Source: Microcoleus vaginatus PCC 9802 (GTDB taxonomy: Bacteria; Cyanobacteriota; Cyanobacteriia; Cyanobacteriales; Microcoleaceae). Taken from it: DNA of 64,000 nt. The notes below the pieces were generated by a model. The model saw nothing but the letters and a program-made list of their open reading frames with translations, was not told where the DNA came from and searched no databases. Positions 14,605-23,828 of this stretch are shown in pieces (positions within the stretch are counted from its first letter, which is position 1; each line of letters opens with the position of its first letter). The stretch is taken from contig CP031740.1 of NCBI GenBank assembly GCA_022701275.1, positions 4,537,001 through 4,601,000 on the forward strand, written 5' to 3'. The translations under genes and the position numbers were made by a program.

Positions 14605-15393
14605 ATGCCATCTCCCTTTCCTGGTATGGACCCGTATTTAGAGCATCCCGACTTTTGGCCAGCCCTACATCACTTGTTAATTAGTGAAATTTTTAGATTT
14701 TTGTCTCCCCAACTTCGTCCTAAGTATTTAGTCTCATTGGAAGTAAGAATCTATGAAACCGCTGACGACAATTTATCAATTGGCATTCCTGATGTAAACG
14801 TAATTCAGCCAAGAACCACAACCGAATTAATAACATCAAACGTAGCCGTTGCAGCGCCACCAACACAACCCTTGACAGTAAATATTCCCATGCCCTACCA
14901 GGTTCGGGAAGGCTATTTAGAAATTAGAGAAAGAGGAAACCAAGAATTAATCACCCTGATTGAAATCCTCTCGCCTAGCAATAAGCGCACAGGAAAAGGA
15001 CGACAAATGTACGAAGAAAAGCGAGAAGAAATTTTAGGTAGCCGCACTCATTTAATTGAAATAGATTTATTGCGGCGCGGTCAAAAAATGCCAGTTATTG
15101 GCAATGACATTGAAAGCCACTATAGCGTTTTGGTGTGTCGGGGAAATCGCCGTCCCCGAGCAGATTTGTACGCTTTTAACGTGCAGAACCCGCTGCCTGC
15201 CTTTCCTTTACCACTGCGATCGGGCGATACCGAACCTATAATCAATTTGCAGGAATTATTCACTCAAATTTACGAGATAGCAAGTTACGACCTGAAGATA
15301 GATTATCGCAACTGGGAAGTCATACCACCGCTGTCAGAAGCCGATACAATTTGGGCAGATGCTTGGTTGCGCGATCGAGGATTGCGAGATTGA
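14605..15393 (+). CDS. DUF4058 family protein
   Basis: The 262-residue protein starts MPSPFPGMDPYLEHPDFWP, the hallmark N-terminus of DUF4058, and contains LITLIEILSPSNKR and GRQMYEEKREEILGSRTHLI further on. The ATG at 14605 is chosen because AAGGAG lies eight bases upstream; a TTG at 14584 would add seven residues. The function is unknown. The family is very common and often multi-copy in large filamentous cyanobacterial genomes. It appears monocistronic. Confidence 0.9.
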   Translation: MPSPFPGMDPYLEHPDFWPALHHLLISEIFRFLSPQLRPKYLVSLEVRIYETADDNLSIGIPDVNVIQPRTTTELITSNVAVAAPPTQPLTVNIPMPYQVREGYLEIRERGNQELITLIEILSPSNKRTGKGRQMYEEKREEILGSRTHLIEIDLLRRGQKMPVIGNDIESHYSVLVCRGNRRPRADLYAFNVQNPLPAFPLPLRSGDTEPIINLQELFTQIYEIASYDLKIDYRNWEVIPPLSEADTIWADAWLRDRGLRD

Positions 15394-15492
15394 TTTGGGG
15401 TGCAGCCATCCTCTTAGTCTGCGGAGGCAGACTTCGTTTTTGTAGAAGCGATTTCACTCGCAGAATGACTTAATTCTCAAATTGCTTGACAG

Positions 15493-16191
15493 CTAAACAT
15501 CTTGACTTTGCATCAACCGCTGCTTCAAACGCGCCGGATCTCCCCGATCGACCACTTCGCCCTTTTCCAACAAAAAAGCCCCATCACAATAATTCAACTC
15601 ATCCAAACGGTGAGTCACCCACAAAGCCGTAATCCCGCGATTTTTCACCAACCGCTGCACCGCAGCCACCAAATCCAACTGAGAATCAGGATCTAACAAA
15701 GCCGTCGGTTCATCTAACAGCAGAATTTCGCAGTGACGGGCGATCGCCCCAGCCAGGGCAATTCGCTGCTTTTGGCCCCCACTCAAAGCATAAATCGGCC
15801 GCCGCTGCAACTCCAGCAAATTCACAGCCTCCAAAGCCTCCGCCACCCTCTCCCGCACCTGAAGGTTAGAAAGCTTTTCCTCCACCAAACCAAAAGCCAC
15901 ATCCGCACCCACCGTCGGCATCACCAATTGGTGATCCGGGTTTTGGAACACAAAACCCACTCGCCCGCCCAGGTCAATTTCCCCCGACTGGGGGTGCAGC
16001 AGCCCAGCCATCAGCCTCAACAGCGTAGACTTGCCGCTGCCGTTAGTGCCCAAAAGCATCCAAAACTCGCCCTTAGGTACATCCAGAGAGCAACCTTGCA
16101 ACACTCGATCGCCCGACGGCCAGCAAAAACCCAAATCCCGCACAGCAACGGCTGACTGGCTCATATCGGCACCAACACCCCCAGCCCTCAT
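15493..16191 (-). CDS. ECF-type (CbiO-like) ABC transporter ATPase
   Basis: The 232-residue ATPase has Walker A GTNGSGKSTLL, Q-loop VFQNPDHQLVMPTV, signature LSGGQKQRIALAGA, Walker B ILLLDEPTALLDP and switch WVTHRLDEL. The NPDHQ form of the Q-loop is typical of energy-coupling-factor ATPases for vitamins and metal ions. No T or S component is nearby, so the substrate is open. The start overlaps the stop of the upstream gene (ATGA) with GGGAG close by, implying coupled translation. A second ATG at 16164 is possible. Confidence 0.88.
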   Translation of the reverse strand: MRAGGVGADMSQSAVAVRDLGFCWPSGDRVLQGCSLDVPKGEFWMLLGTNGSGKSTLLRLMAGLLHPQSGEIDLGGRVGFVFQNPDHQLVMPTVGADVAFGLVEEKLSNLQVRERVAEALEAVNLLELQRRPIYALSGGQKQRIALAGAIARHCEILLLDEPTALLDPDSQLDLVAAVQRLVKNRGITALWVTHRLDELNYCDGAFLLEKGEVVDRGDPARLKQRLMQSQDV

Positions 16192-16457
16192 TCTGCTCCC
16201 ATCGAGACAAAGCCAGGGGATCTGCCTGTAGATGACGCCCCCGATTTCTGAGAAACCACCACCCCAGAAATCTCGCTGCTGAGCACAGCTACCTTTTTCT
16301 CAGGATTTTTCTCGCAAGTTAGTTCCAAAATTTGCGGTTGGGAGTTGCGAATCGCCTCTAAGACCTGCTGGTAAACAGTATCAGCGTCCTCCTGCAACTT
16401 CCGCTGCACCGACAGCGATACGGGCGTGTTCTTCACAATGATGTCAATGCTGAACAT
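16188..16457 (-). CDS. UPF0367 family protein
   Basis: The 89-residue protein contains SVQRKLQEDADTVYQQVLEA, ILELTCEKNPEKKVAVLSSE and ISGVVVS, the conserved features of the small cyanobacterial/plastid UPF0367 family of unknown function. The last 17 residues are a variable Ser/Gly-rich tail. Its stop overlaps the start of the ECF ATPase, so the two form an operon. Confidence 0.85.
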   Translation of the reverse strand: MFSIDIIVKNTPVSLSVQRKLQEDADTVYQQVLEAIRNSQPQILELTCEKNPEKKVAVLSSEISGVVVSQKSGASSTGRSPGFVSMGAE

Positions 16458-16874
16458 ATAGTCTTAAAAACCTAAATCTGGAGCTCTATCCTCAGTATAT
16501 ATATAGGACTTACCCAAGGAAACGCAGTTTCTTAGAAAAATAAGAGGTTGAGGCCGATATATCTACTAAGCCACCGGGCTTCTGACCCAAAGCGCAGACA
16601 CTCCTATATAGTAGAAGTTCCCCAATGCAGGGCAAGGACTTCGGCGACTTCGAGGGCTTCGGGGACTTCGGCGACTTCGGAAAAATCAAGAGCCGGAAGT
16701 TTTTTAAGAAAAACTTGCTCTTGTAAAGAATTACCTCTATAATCGTTAATACGGTAAAGAAAAGTAAACTCTGTTCATAATCCAAGTTGTTTTCTGCTAA
16801 GCAGAGGCAACGGTTAGAGACTAATGACTAGAGGCAGATCCGTTGTAATTATATCCATTTGGAGATTTGCGTAA
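16458..16874. other. Spacer upstream of psbD, with 9-bp tandem repeat
   Basis: This divergent spacer must hold the promoters of the UPF0367 operon and of psbD. A ribosome site GGAG lies 11 bases before the psbD ATG. Apart from a 9-bp tandem repeat (16637-16680) no gene or clear promoter elements could be fixed by eye. Confidence 0.6.
16637..16680. repeat. Five 9-bp tandem repeats (GACTTCGGC)
   Basis: GACTTCGGC-GACTTCGAG-GGCTTCGGG-GACTTCGGC-GACTTCGG is a short tandem array in the psbD upstream spacer. No function can be assigned. Confidence 0.85.
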
Positions 16875-17933
16875 ATGACAATCGCAGTCGGACGCGCCCA
16901 GACCGAAAGAGGCATCTTTGATGTACTCGACGACTGGCTCAAACGCGATCGCTTCGTCTTCGTAGGCTGGTCTGGCATCCTGCTATTCCCCTGCGCCTAC
17001 CTAGCCATCGGTGGCTGGTTAACAGGCACCACCTTCGTCACATCCTGGTACACCCACGGTTTGGCAAGTTCCTACCTCGAAGGAGCCAACTTCCTCACCG
17101 TAGCAGTCTCAACCCCAGCCAACAGCCTCGGACACTCCCTGCTGTTCCTGTGGGGCCCCGAAGCACAGTGGGACTTCACCCGCTGGTTCCAACTCGGCGG
17201 CCTGTGGACATTCGTAGCCCTCCACGGCGCTTTCGCATTGATCGGCTTTTGCCTGCGTCAGATTGAAATCGCTCGTTTGGTAGGCATCCGCCCCTACAAC
17301 GCCTTAGCATTCACCGGCCCCATCGCCGTGTTTGTTTCGGTGTTCCTGCTTTACCCCTTGGGTCAATCAGGCTGGTTCTTCGCCCCCAGTTTCGGCGTCG
17401 CAGCAATTTTCCGCTTTTTGTTATTCCTGCAAGGCTTCCACAACTGGACGCTCAACCCGTTCCACATGATGGGCGTTGCAGGCATCTTGGGCGGCGCGCT
17501 GTTGTGCGCTATCCACGGTGCAACCGTAGAAAACACCTTGTTTGAAGACGGCGAAGGCTCAAACACCTTCCGCGCCTTCAACCCAACTCAGTCAGAAGAA
17601 ACCTACTCGATGGTTACAGCTAACCGCTTTTGGTCGCAAATCTTCGGAATTGCCTTCTCCAACAAGCGCTGGTTGCACTTCTTCATGCTGTTCGTACCTG
17701 TCACAGGCTTGTGGATGAGCTCCATTGGCATTGTCGGTTTAGCATTAAACCTGCGCGCCTATGACTTCGTATCACAAGAATTGCGCGCTGCTGAAGATCC
17801 TGAGTTTGAAACGTTCTACACTAAGAACATTCTGCTTAACGAAGGCATTCGTGCTTGGATGGCTCCTACGGACCAACCCCACGAAAACTACATCTTCCCT
17901 GAAGAAGTTCTGCCTCGCGGTAACGCTCTGTAA
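16875..17933 (+). CDS. psbD: Photosystem II D2 protein, stand-alone copy
   Basis: The 352-residue protein is D2, the reaction-centre subunit of photosystem II in the thylakoid membrane that binds QA. Tyr160 (TyrD) and His189 next to it, His197 (P680 ligand), and His214 and His268 (non-haem iron ligands) are all in place by count. Family length and both termini are normal. Unlike the psbD-psbC operon copy, no psbC start overlaps the end; a strong terminator follows at 18008. This is therefore the monocistronic psbD2-type gene, often the high-light or stress-responsive copy. Confidence 0.97.
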   Translation: MTIAVGRAQTERGIFDVLDDWLKRDRFVFVGWSGILLFPCAYLAIGGWLTGTTFVTSWYTHGLASSYLEGANFLTVAVSTPANSLGHSLLFLWGPEAQWDFTRWFQLGGLWTFVALHGAFALIGFCLRQIEIARLVGIRPYNALAFTGPIAVFVSVFLLYPLGQSGWFFAPSFGVAAIFRFLLFLQGFHNWTLNPFHMMGVAGILGGALLCAIHGATVENTLFEDGEGSNTFRAFNPTQSEETYSMVTANRFWSQIFGIAFSNKRWLHFFMLFVPVTGLWMSSIGIVGLALNLRAYDFVSQELRAAEDPEFETFYTKNILLNEGIRAWMAPTDQPHENYIFPEEVLPRGNAL

Positions 17934-18007
17934 TCAGGGCGAAATACCAAAAATTCCAACATTTTAAAAGGGTAAGATAAAGCAGTTTAGGCTTTACCCT
18001 TAATGCT

Positions 18008-18045
18008 CAAAAAGCTCCCGCCACCAGGCAGGAGCTTTTTGTTTC
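18008..18045 (+). terminator. Rho-independent terminator after psbD
   Basis: CAAAAAGCTCC and GGAGCTTTTTG form an 11-bp stem around a 12-base loop, ending in TTTTTGTTT. A weaker GGGTAA/TTACCC hairpin lies just before it (about 17970-17999). Confidence 0.9.
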
Positions 18046-18504
18046 CAGGATTCGATCGAATTAGCGCCCTAAAAAAAGTTGATTTTGTACAAAAACCAAC
18101 TCTGCCTGTAGCTAGAACAACTTGTGTCTTTATATCTGGTGAACTCTCCTATCTGGCAAGAAATCGAGCGGCCTTTCCCCGCCGCCAGAGTTGCAAAGCA
18201 CCTGATAACCGCAGAGCCCGGATTCTGAAAAAAATATAGGCAAATGGCTGAAACTGCGATCGCCCGCTTGCTGTAGAGATCGATCAAAGACCTTGCTGCT
18301 GCAGTAATTTCACCCAATCTTGCAAAAATCTCAATTTGCATCCCCCCACTTCTAATTCCTTGTGTTATTCTAATAATTGTGACTACTGGAATGATACTCA
18401 GAACGCAAGTTCTTCTGGTAACGCTGGCAATGGCTAGCGCACAAATCATCACCTTAAATCTTGTATTTAGGTGATGTGCGTTCCAATATTAAGCCATTTA
18501 GCTA
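18046..18504. other. Gene-free stretch with a hairpin
   Basis: No convincing gene is seen in 460 bases. ATCACCT(T)AAAT and ATTTAGGTGAT (about 18448-18475) form an 11-bp hairpin with one bulge and loop CTTGT. It could belong to the structured element that follows. Confidence 0.5.
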
Positions 18505-18774
18505 AACCTGGAGGTGATGCCCATGATAGAAAGTAGTAAACGCATGGGTCATCAGATTGGAAACTACCGGCTGTGCGCCGGGGCCGCTCACTAGCAGTCA
18601 GCCGTCGTCTCCAACTGGAAACGACTTCCACGGGGAACCAGGCTGAGCTAGGGATTCTCCCGGCAGTCAGGTTCTAATCTGAAGACCCGCTAGACCGCTC
18701 TCACCTCAAATAGTGTTAAATCTTGAGTATTAAAACTTGAGACTAAACGCTATTGGTGAGAGCGGATAGTTTTT
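18505..18774 (+). ncRNA. Candidate structured RNA or leader upstream of the pterin dehydratase
   Basis: The stretch is GC-rich, non-coding in all frames and full of nested complementarity. TGATGCCCATG pairs with CATGGGTCATCA (one bulge), then CCGG-7-CCGG, GCT-CACT-AGC inside GGC...GCC, GTCGT-12-ACGAC, and finally a long stem CCGCTCTCACC (18695-18705) with GGTGAGAGCGG (18755-18765). That last stem continues, after a TCA bulge, through AATAGTGTT/AACGCTATT, and is followed by TAGTTTTT. The 3' hairpin resembles a terminator. It could be a free small RNA or a cis-regulatory leader of the gene at 18836. It matches no RNA family I can name with confidence. Confidence 0.45.
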
Positions 18775-18835
18775 GGTCAGGATTTCTACAAGTGGGCAGT
18801 TAATCTGCCATTGCTAATCCCAAAGAAAAAAAATT

Positions 18836-19117
18836 ATGGCTGAGCTAATTAACAATACTGAAATTAAAGAGCGCGCCAGTCAATTGTCAGGTTGGACAAT
18901 TGAAGGTAAACAACTGCGCTCTACCCGTTTATTTAAAGATTTTATCGAAGCGATCGCCTTTGTGAATAAGTTGGTCGCCCCCTCAGAAGCCGCAGCACAT
19001 CACCCAGACATAGAAATCTCCTACAACAAAGTTACAGTTAACTTGACAACTCACGATGCCGGAGGCTTAACTGAGAAAGACTTTGCGCTAGCCCAAGAGA
19101 TTTCTACCCTAGATTAA
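18836..19117 (+). CDS. Pterin-4a-carbinolamine dehydratase
   Basis: The 93-residue protein has the family signature AAAHHPDIEISYNKVTVNLT plus a downstream THD, with the catalytic histidines in the HHP motif. The enzyme (PCD/DCoH, phhB) dehydrates 4a-hydroxytetrahydropterin. In cyanobacteria without phenylalanine hydroxylase a role in pterin or molybdopterin recycling has been proposed. Length and termini are normal. It is the first gene after the structured element and may be regulated by it. Confidence 0.93.
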   Translation: MAELINNTEIKERASQLSGWTIEGKQLRSTRLFKDFIEAIAFVNKLVAPSEAAAHHPDIEISYNKVTVNLTTHDAGGLTEKDFALAQEISTLD

Positions 19118-19276
19118 AAGACTTCCCGTTGGCCCAACAAGAGCGACTGCATCTAGCGCCAGTCGCAGATCGCGGAAAGCTCGCAAATAAAAATCGACTG
19201 GGGGTTAAAATCGGGTGTGAAAAAGTCGAGAGGCCCAACGTTCAATGTATAAAAGGCTATTCCCCATCATCCGACC

Positions 19277-20926
19277 ATGATCGTATTTGAAAAGCCAGAG
19301 TTCAAGAACGAATCTGCCGCAGAAAAAACCGATCTGATAGAAAAGCTTTTAGATATTGGCGCGGCTCTGTCGAGCGCCCAAGATTTGGGCGAATTGTTAA
19401 ACTTAATTTTATCCAAAAGTAGAGAAATTACCTACAGCGATGCTGGCAGTGTTTACTTAGTAGATCACAGCGACGAAACACCTAAGCTGCTGTTCAAGGT
19501 AGCGCAAAACGGTTCTAAACCCAGCCTGTCGTTTAAGGAGTTTGCCCTGCCGCTGACAGACAAAAGCTTGGCGGGATACGTGGCAATTACAGGTCAAAGT
19601 TTGAACCTGTCTGATGCTTATGACTTACCCCCGGGCGTACCCTACCGGCTAGATACCAGTTTTGACAGGGATATTAATTACCGCACTTGCTCGGTAATGG
19701 TACTGCCGATGCAAAACCGACAGGGGGAGACAATAGGGGTACTGCAACTGATCAACCGCAAAACAAAGGCAGATACGGTGCTGACAGCAGAAAATGCCTG
19801 GGAATCGACGCAGCAGTATTCGGAGTGGGAAGAAAGGATAGTTCGATCGCTCGCCTCTCAAGCAGCAATCTCGATCGAGCGCAATCAACTCCAAGACAGC
19901 ATAGAATATTTGTTCGAGGGCTTCGTCAAAGCCTCGGTGCAAGTCATAGAAGCCAGAGACCCCTGTACCTACGGCCATTCAGAACGAGTAGCAGCCCTGA
20001 CAGTACGCCTTTCAGAAGAAGTAAACACCGTCAGCAGCGGACTACTGCGCTCTATTTACTTTAACAACCGCCAAATTCAAGAACTTCGCTACGCCGCCCT
20101 GCTGCACGATTTTGGCAAAATTGGAGTGCCCGAAGCAGTTTTGACCAAACAGAAAAAGCTCTACCCCGCACAGCTAGAAATCATTCGCCACCGCTTTGGC
20201 TTAGCTCAACGGACGATGGAAATGGAATGCGTCCAGTCTAAATATAAATACTTGCTGGAGCATTCAGCCTACCGAAAACACCCGAGCCAGGAGCCAGAGT
20301 GCGCTCAATGCCAGGAAATCGAACAGCTAGACACTAAGCTAGCAGAGGCGAAAACCAGATTAGCAGAATACTGGGAAGTGCTGCTAGAGGCAAACGAGCC
20401 TCACATTTTGGCCGCAGAACCCCTAGCTCAACTGCGAGAAATTTCTCGACAAACTTACAGAGATATAGATGGGGCAAAGAAACCCCTGCTGAACCCAGAC
20501 GAGATCGTGCAATTGATGGTGTCGAGGGGCAACCTGACGCAGGAAGAACGATCGGCAATAGAATTTCACGTAACTCACACTTACGAGTTTCTGAAACAAA
20601 TTCCTTGGACAAAGGATTTGAAAAATGTTCCAGACATTGCCTACGGACATCACGAAAAACTAGACGGCACAGGCTATCCGCGAGGCCTAAACAAGTCAGA
20701 AATTCCAATTCAAGCGCAATTGATGACGATCGCCGATATTTACGACGCCCTGACAGCAGGCGATAGACCCTACAAGCGAGCCCTGCGTACAGAGGCAGCG
20801 ATGAAAATTTTGCGGCAAGAAGCAGCTCACAACAAAATTAACGCCGATTTGTTAGAACTGTTCGATCACCGCCAAGTCTTTAGCGTCCTTGGACACAGCT
20901 TGAGTGTTAAAGTCGAATCAGCCTAG
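19277..20926 (+). CDS. GAF and HD-GYP domain protein (cyclic-di-GMP phosphodiesterase)
   Basis: The 549-residue soluble protein has a GAF sensor domain (about residues 25-195, ending SLASQAAISIERNQL) and an HD-GYP domain. The HD motif is LLHDFGKIGVPEAVLTK near residue 275 and the GYP motif HHEKLDGTGYPRG near residue 459; an early TYGHSERV supplies further metal-binding histidines. Between the HD and GYP motifs is an insert of roughly 110 residues containing HPSQEPECAQCQE, with a possible CxxC. It should hydrolyse cyclic-di-GMP under control of the GAF ligand. It is monocistronic. Confidence 0.92.
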   Translation: MIVFEKPEFKNESAAEKTDLIEKLLDIGAALSSAQDLGELLNLILSKSREITYSDAGSVYLVDHSDETPKLLFKVAQNGSKPSLSFKEFALPLTDKSLAGYVAITGQSLNLSDAYDLPPGVPYRLDTSFDRDINYRTCSVMVLPMQNRQGETIGVLQLINRKTKADTVLTAENAWESTQQYSEWEERIVRSLASQAAISIERNQLQDSIEYLFEGFVKASVQVIEARDPCTYGHSERVAALTVRLSEEVNTVSSGLLRSIYFNNRQIQELRYAALLHDFGKIGVPEAVLTKQKKLYPAQLEIIRHRFGLAQRTMEMECVQSKYKYLLEHSAYRKHPSQEPECAQCQEIEQLDTKLAEAKTRLAEYWEVLLEANEPHILAAEPLAQLREISRQTYRDIDGAKKPLLNPDEIVQLMVSRGNLTQEERSAIEFHVTHTYEFLKQIPWTKDLKNVPDIAYGHHEKLDGTGYPRGLNKSEIPIQAQLMTIADIYDALTAGDRPYKRALRTEAAMKILRQEAAHNKINADLLELFDHRQVFSVLGHSLSVKVESA

Positions 20927-21218
20927 ACGAGTCGGGCGTGCTGTGCTAAAAAGTAAATAGGCGATCGGGCGCTATCAAGTGTCATCAGTAAAATCAATCG
21001 ATAGCCCAAGCTGGGTCTGGTTTTGACGCCGTTGACTACAGGTTAAAAAACAGGCTCTCTGCAGCCGTCAGTAACATCTATCTACTCGGTCAGCCCGAAA
21101 GAATCAAAAGAAAAAGTGAATTTTAGGTCTCTTTTTAGAGTATGCTAGTTGAGCAACGACTGACCACATAGAAGACTAGAAAAGTTTCTCTGTAATCGGT
21201 GTGAGGATGAGAGTGAAT

Positions 21219-23435
21219 ATGTCGAAATTTTTGTGGAGTTACTTACTAATCAGCCCAGCAGTCTTAGGAGCTACCCTAGTAGTTTCTTCGAGCGCGATGG
21301 CAGCAGACGCCCAGCAGGCTGCTGATGCGCTCAATCCCGCTGTCGCAAAAGCTGAAACCGCTGAAACCTCCGAAGCGAAACTAAATGCTTTAGCTGCTGT
21401 TTCCGAAACAACTGCAGCCTCCGAGCCAGTAGAAGAAATTTCCGAAGCCGCTGGCGGCGAAACTCAGGCAGCGACTGCAGATGGGACCACGGCTGCAACT
21501 GAAAATGCGATCGTCGGAGCCAACGCAGCCCCTGCTGAGGCAAATCCCCAAGCGGCATCACAACCTACAAGTGAATCTTTAGCCGCAGTTGAGCCAACCG
21601 TCGCTCAACCAGTAGAAAATGCGGCCCCGGCAGCCCAACTAGAAATTCCAGCCCCGGCAGCTACCGCTCTCCCAGAGCAAATCGGTGCAGTTCAATTAGA
21701 AACTCCAGCCCCGGCAGTGGCAGAGTCGGCAGAACAAAGTTTGCCAAAACCGGCTGAATCTTTAGCCCAAACTGCCGCACCGCAAGAGCAAAACCCAGCC
21801 GCCACATTAGAACAGCTCAACCAGTACACCAGCGAAGGTGCTGCCGGTGGCGAAACTGAAGGTCAAGTTACCTCAGTATCTCAACTTTCCGACGTGCGGC
21901 CCACAGACTGGGCCTTCCAAGCACTGCAATCCCTAGTCGAGCGCTACGGCTGTATTGCCGGTTATCCCGACGGCACCTTCCGCGGCAACCGCGCAATGAC
22001 TCGCTACGAATTCGCAGCCGGTTTAAATGCTTGCTTAGACAAGGTGAGTGAGCTAATTAGAGGCGGCACGGGCAACTTCGCTACGAGAGATGACTTGGCA
22101 GCCCTCCAACGGCTCCAAGAAGAATTTGCAGCGGAACTGGCAACCCTGCGCGGTCGCGTCGATGCTTTGGAAGCTCGGACAGCCGAACTCGAAGCAAACC
22201 AATTCTCCACCACTACCAAGCTGACTGGGGAAGCAATTTTTGCCCTCACCGACGACTTTAGTAACTTTACTGGCGGTATTAACGTGCCGGGCATAAAGGG
22301 CAGAAGAGTCGGCAGCAACAACAACGAAGCTGTCTTCCAACAGCGGGTACGTCTCAATTTAAACACTAGCTTCACCGGCAGAGACTTGCTCCTGACGAGG
22401 CTTCAGGTAGGCAACGGTCAACGCTTGAACGTAGGGTTTACCAACGAAGGCACTCAAACTTGGAATTTTGTCGGCAATACCGACAACGCTGTTGCGCTAG
22501 ACACCTTGCTGTACAAGTTCCCCGTCGGTCAGCGACTGAACGTAACCCTTGCAGCCAACGGTGTTGTGTGGGACGACATTCTGCCGACTGTCAACCCTTA
22601 CTTTGAAGACTTTGACGGCGGCAACGGGTCATTGAGCACATTTGGACAGCGGAACCCGATTTATCGCTTAGGTGGCGGTGCAGGTATCGGCTTTGACTAT
22701 GCCTTCGGCGGCAGGGGCTTGCTGGGCGGCGTGTTCGGCCCGACTTCTCTGTCCTTCGGTTATTTGGCGTCAAATGCAGCAAATCCTAGCAAGGGTGCAG
22801 GCTTGACGAACGGCGACTACACAGCGATGGGTCAGTTGACTTTTACCCCCGGACGCAACTTGCAAGTTGCTTTCAACTACAACCACGGTTACTTTGGCAG
22901 AGGTAACTTTGGGTTTGACAACGGTTTCGGGAACAGCGTCGAAGGCGGTTTCACCGGTACCGGCCAGGCTAATTCTCTGGGCTTGTTGAGTTCGGGCTTT
23001 GACTTCGGTGACGGCAATGAGTTCCGCGCTCGCAAAGTTGTCACCAACTCCTACGGCGCTCAGGCTTCGTTGCGGCTGAGCCCGAGGTTTATCATTGGCG
23101 GCTGGGGTGGTTTAACCCATGCTCGCATTCTCGGCCTCGGCGATGCGAGAATTTGGAATTACGCTGTCACCTTGGCTTTGCCAGATTTAGGGAAAGAAGG
23201 CAACTTGCTAGGGTTCGTGGTAGGTCGCGAGCCTTACTTGGATAAACTTGAGGTTCCGAGGGATTTGCGGGGCTTCACAAATGACCAGTCGTGGCACGTT
23301 GAAGGGTTCTACAAGTTTCAGCTCTCGGACAACATTTCTGTTACTCCGGGCGTGATTTGGGTGACGAATCCCGATCAAAATCGCAGTAATGATGACATCA
23401 TCATTGGTACTCTGAGAACTACTTTCACGTTCTAA
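21219..23435 (+). CDS. SLH-domain outer-membrane porin (OprB/iron-uptake porin family)
   Basis: The start at 21219 gives MSKFLWSYLLISPAVLGATL, a signal peptide cleaved near AMAADAQ; GTG 21201 and ATG 21207 are upstream alternatives with poorer ribosome sites. A 180-residue Ala/Glu/Pro-rich linker follows, unusually long for the family. Then comes one SLH domain (VSQLSDVRPTDWAFQALQSL ... GYPDGTFRGNRAMTRYEFAA), which anchors to pyruvylated peptidoglycan polymers, a short coiled coil, and a C-terminal beta-barrel of the OprB type ending in FTF. It is a major cyanobacterial outer-membrane channel for small solutes or inorganic ions. Confidence 0.93.
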   Translation: MSKFLWSYLLISPAVLGATLVVSSSAMAADAQQAADALNPAVAKAETAETSEAKLNALAAVSETTAASEPVEEISEAAGGETQAATADGTTAATENAIVGANAAPAEANPQAASQPTSESLAAVEPTVAQPVENAAPAAQLEIPAPAATALPEQIGAVQLETPAPAVAESAEQSLPKPAESLAQTAAPQEQNPAATLEQLNQYTSEGAAGGETEGQVTSVSQLSDVRPTDWAFQALQSLVERYGCIAGYPDGTFRGNRAMTRYEFAAGLNACLDKVSELIRGGTGNFATRDDLAALQRLQEEFAAELATLRGRVDALEARTAELEANQFSTTTKLTGEAIFALTDDFSNFTGGINVPGIKGRRVGSNNNEAVFQQRVRLNLNTSFTGRDLLLTRLQVGNGQRLNVGFTNEGTQTWNFVGNTDNAVALDTLLYKFPVGQRLNVTLAANGVVWDDILPTVNPYFEDFDGGNGSLSTFGQRNPIYRLGGGAGIGFDYAFGGRGLLGGVFGPTSLSFGYLASNAANPSKGAGLTNGDYTAMGQLTFTPGRNLQVAFNYNHGYFGRGNFGFDNGFGNSVEGGFTGTGQANSLGLLSSGFDFGDGNEFRARKVVTNSYGAQASLRLSPRFIIGGWGGLTHARILGLGDARIWNYAVTLALPDLGKEGNLLGFVVGREPYLDKLEVPRDLRGFTNDQSWHVEGFYKFQLSDNISVTPGVIWVTNPDQNRSNDDIIIGTLRTTFTF

Positions 23436-23498
23436 GAGCGGGTTAGAGGAGGCAGGGGGGTCATACCCTCTCTGCTGGCAACTCTAGATGCCAAGTTT

Positions 23499-23524
23499 AG
23501 CCCTGCCTGGTGCAGGGCTTTTTT
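23499..23524 (+). terminator. Rho-independent terminator after the porin gene
   Basis: AGCCCTGC and GCAGGGCT form an 8-bp stem around CTGGT, followed by TTTTT. Confidence 0.9.
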
Positions 23525-23703
23525 GTGGGCGGGACGAATGGGGCGCCGAGCATCTATTAAAAATTAAAAAATATCCGTCATAGACGCAGAAACCCGGTTT
23601 CTTGAGGTAAGGCAGTGGTGGAAGGGGAGGGAGTCGAAACTAGAAACTGGGTTTGTTTGGTTCAGATTGCCGATCGTCCCAAGGATGAAGTGACGAAAGT
23701 CGA

Positions 23704-23732
23704 TTAAGTTCAGTGGAAAACCGGGGTATAAT
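23704..23732 (+). promoter_or_regulatory. Candidate promoter of the Rrf2-cysK unit
   Basis: TTAAGT (23704-23709) and a perfect TATAAT (23727-23732) are spaced 17 bp. The expected start, near 23739, lies about 90 bp before the Rrf2 gene. Confidence 0.5.
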
Positions 23733-23747
23733 AAAAGGTAAAGTGAG

Positions 23748-23766
23748 GAGTTAGAATTCGGAACTC
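23748..23766. promoter_or_regulatory. Inverted repeat just downstream of the promoter, possible Rrf2 operator
   Basis: GAGTT (23748-23752) and AACTC (23762-23766) flank AGAATTCGG. The centre lies about 20 bp past the predicted transcription start, where a repressor would block transcription. Autoregulation is inference. Confidence 0.35.
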
Positions 23767-23828
23767 AACATTGAGGGGAGTTTTAACATCTGACTTCGGA
23801 GTTGATAATTCTGGTATTGGAAGCAACT

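Noticed and set aside
16510-16785. Minus-strand frame with SPKSPKPSKSPKS
   Set aside because: It comes from the 9-bp tandem repeat in the psbD spacer; no ribosome site or homology seen.
18003-18239. 78-codon frame starting in the psbD terminator
   Set aside because: The start lies in the terminator hairpin, and the composition is not coding.
18505-18700. Possible cobalamin riboswitch in the structured stretch
   Set aside because: AATCTGAAGACCCGC looks a little like the 3' B12 box, and CCGG-7-CCGG followed by GGCCGCTCACTAGCAGT recalls the core. The invariant GCCACTGT core is missing and the order and spacing are off, so the family is not called.
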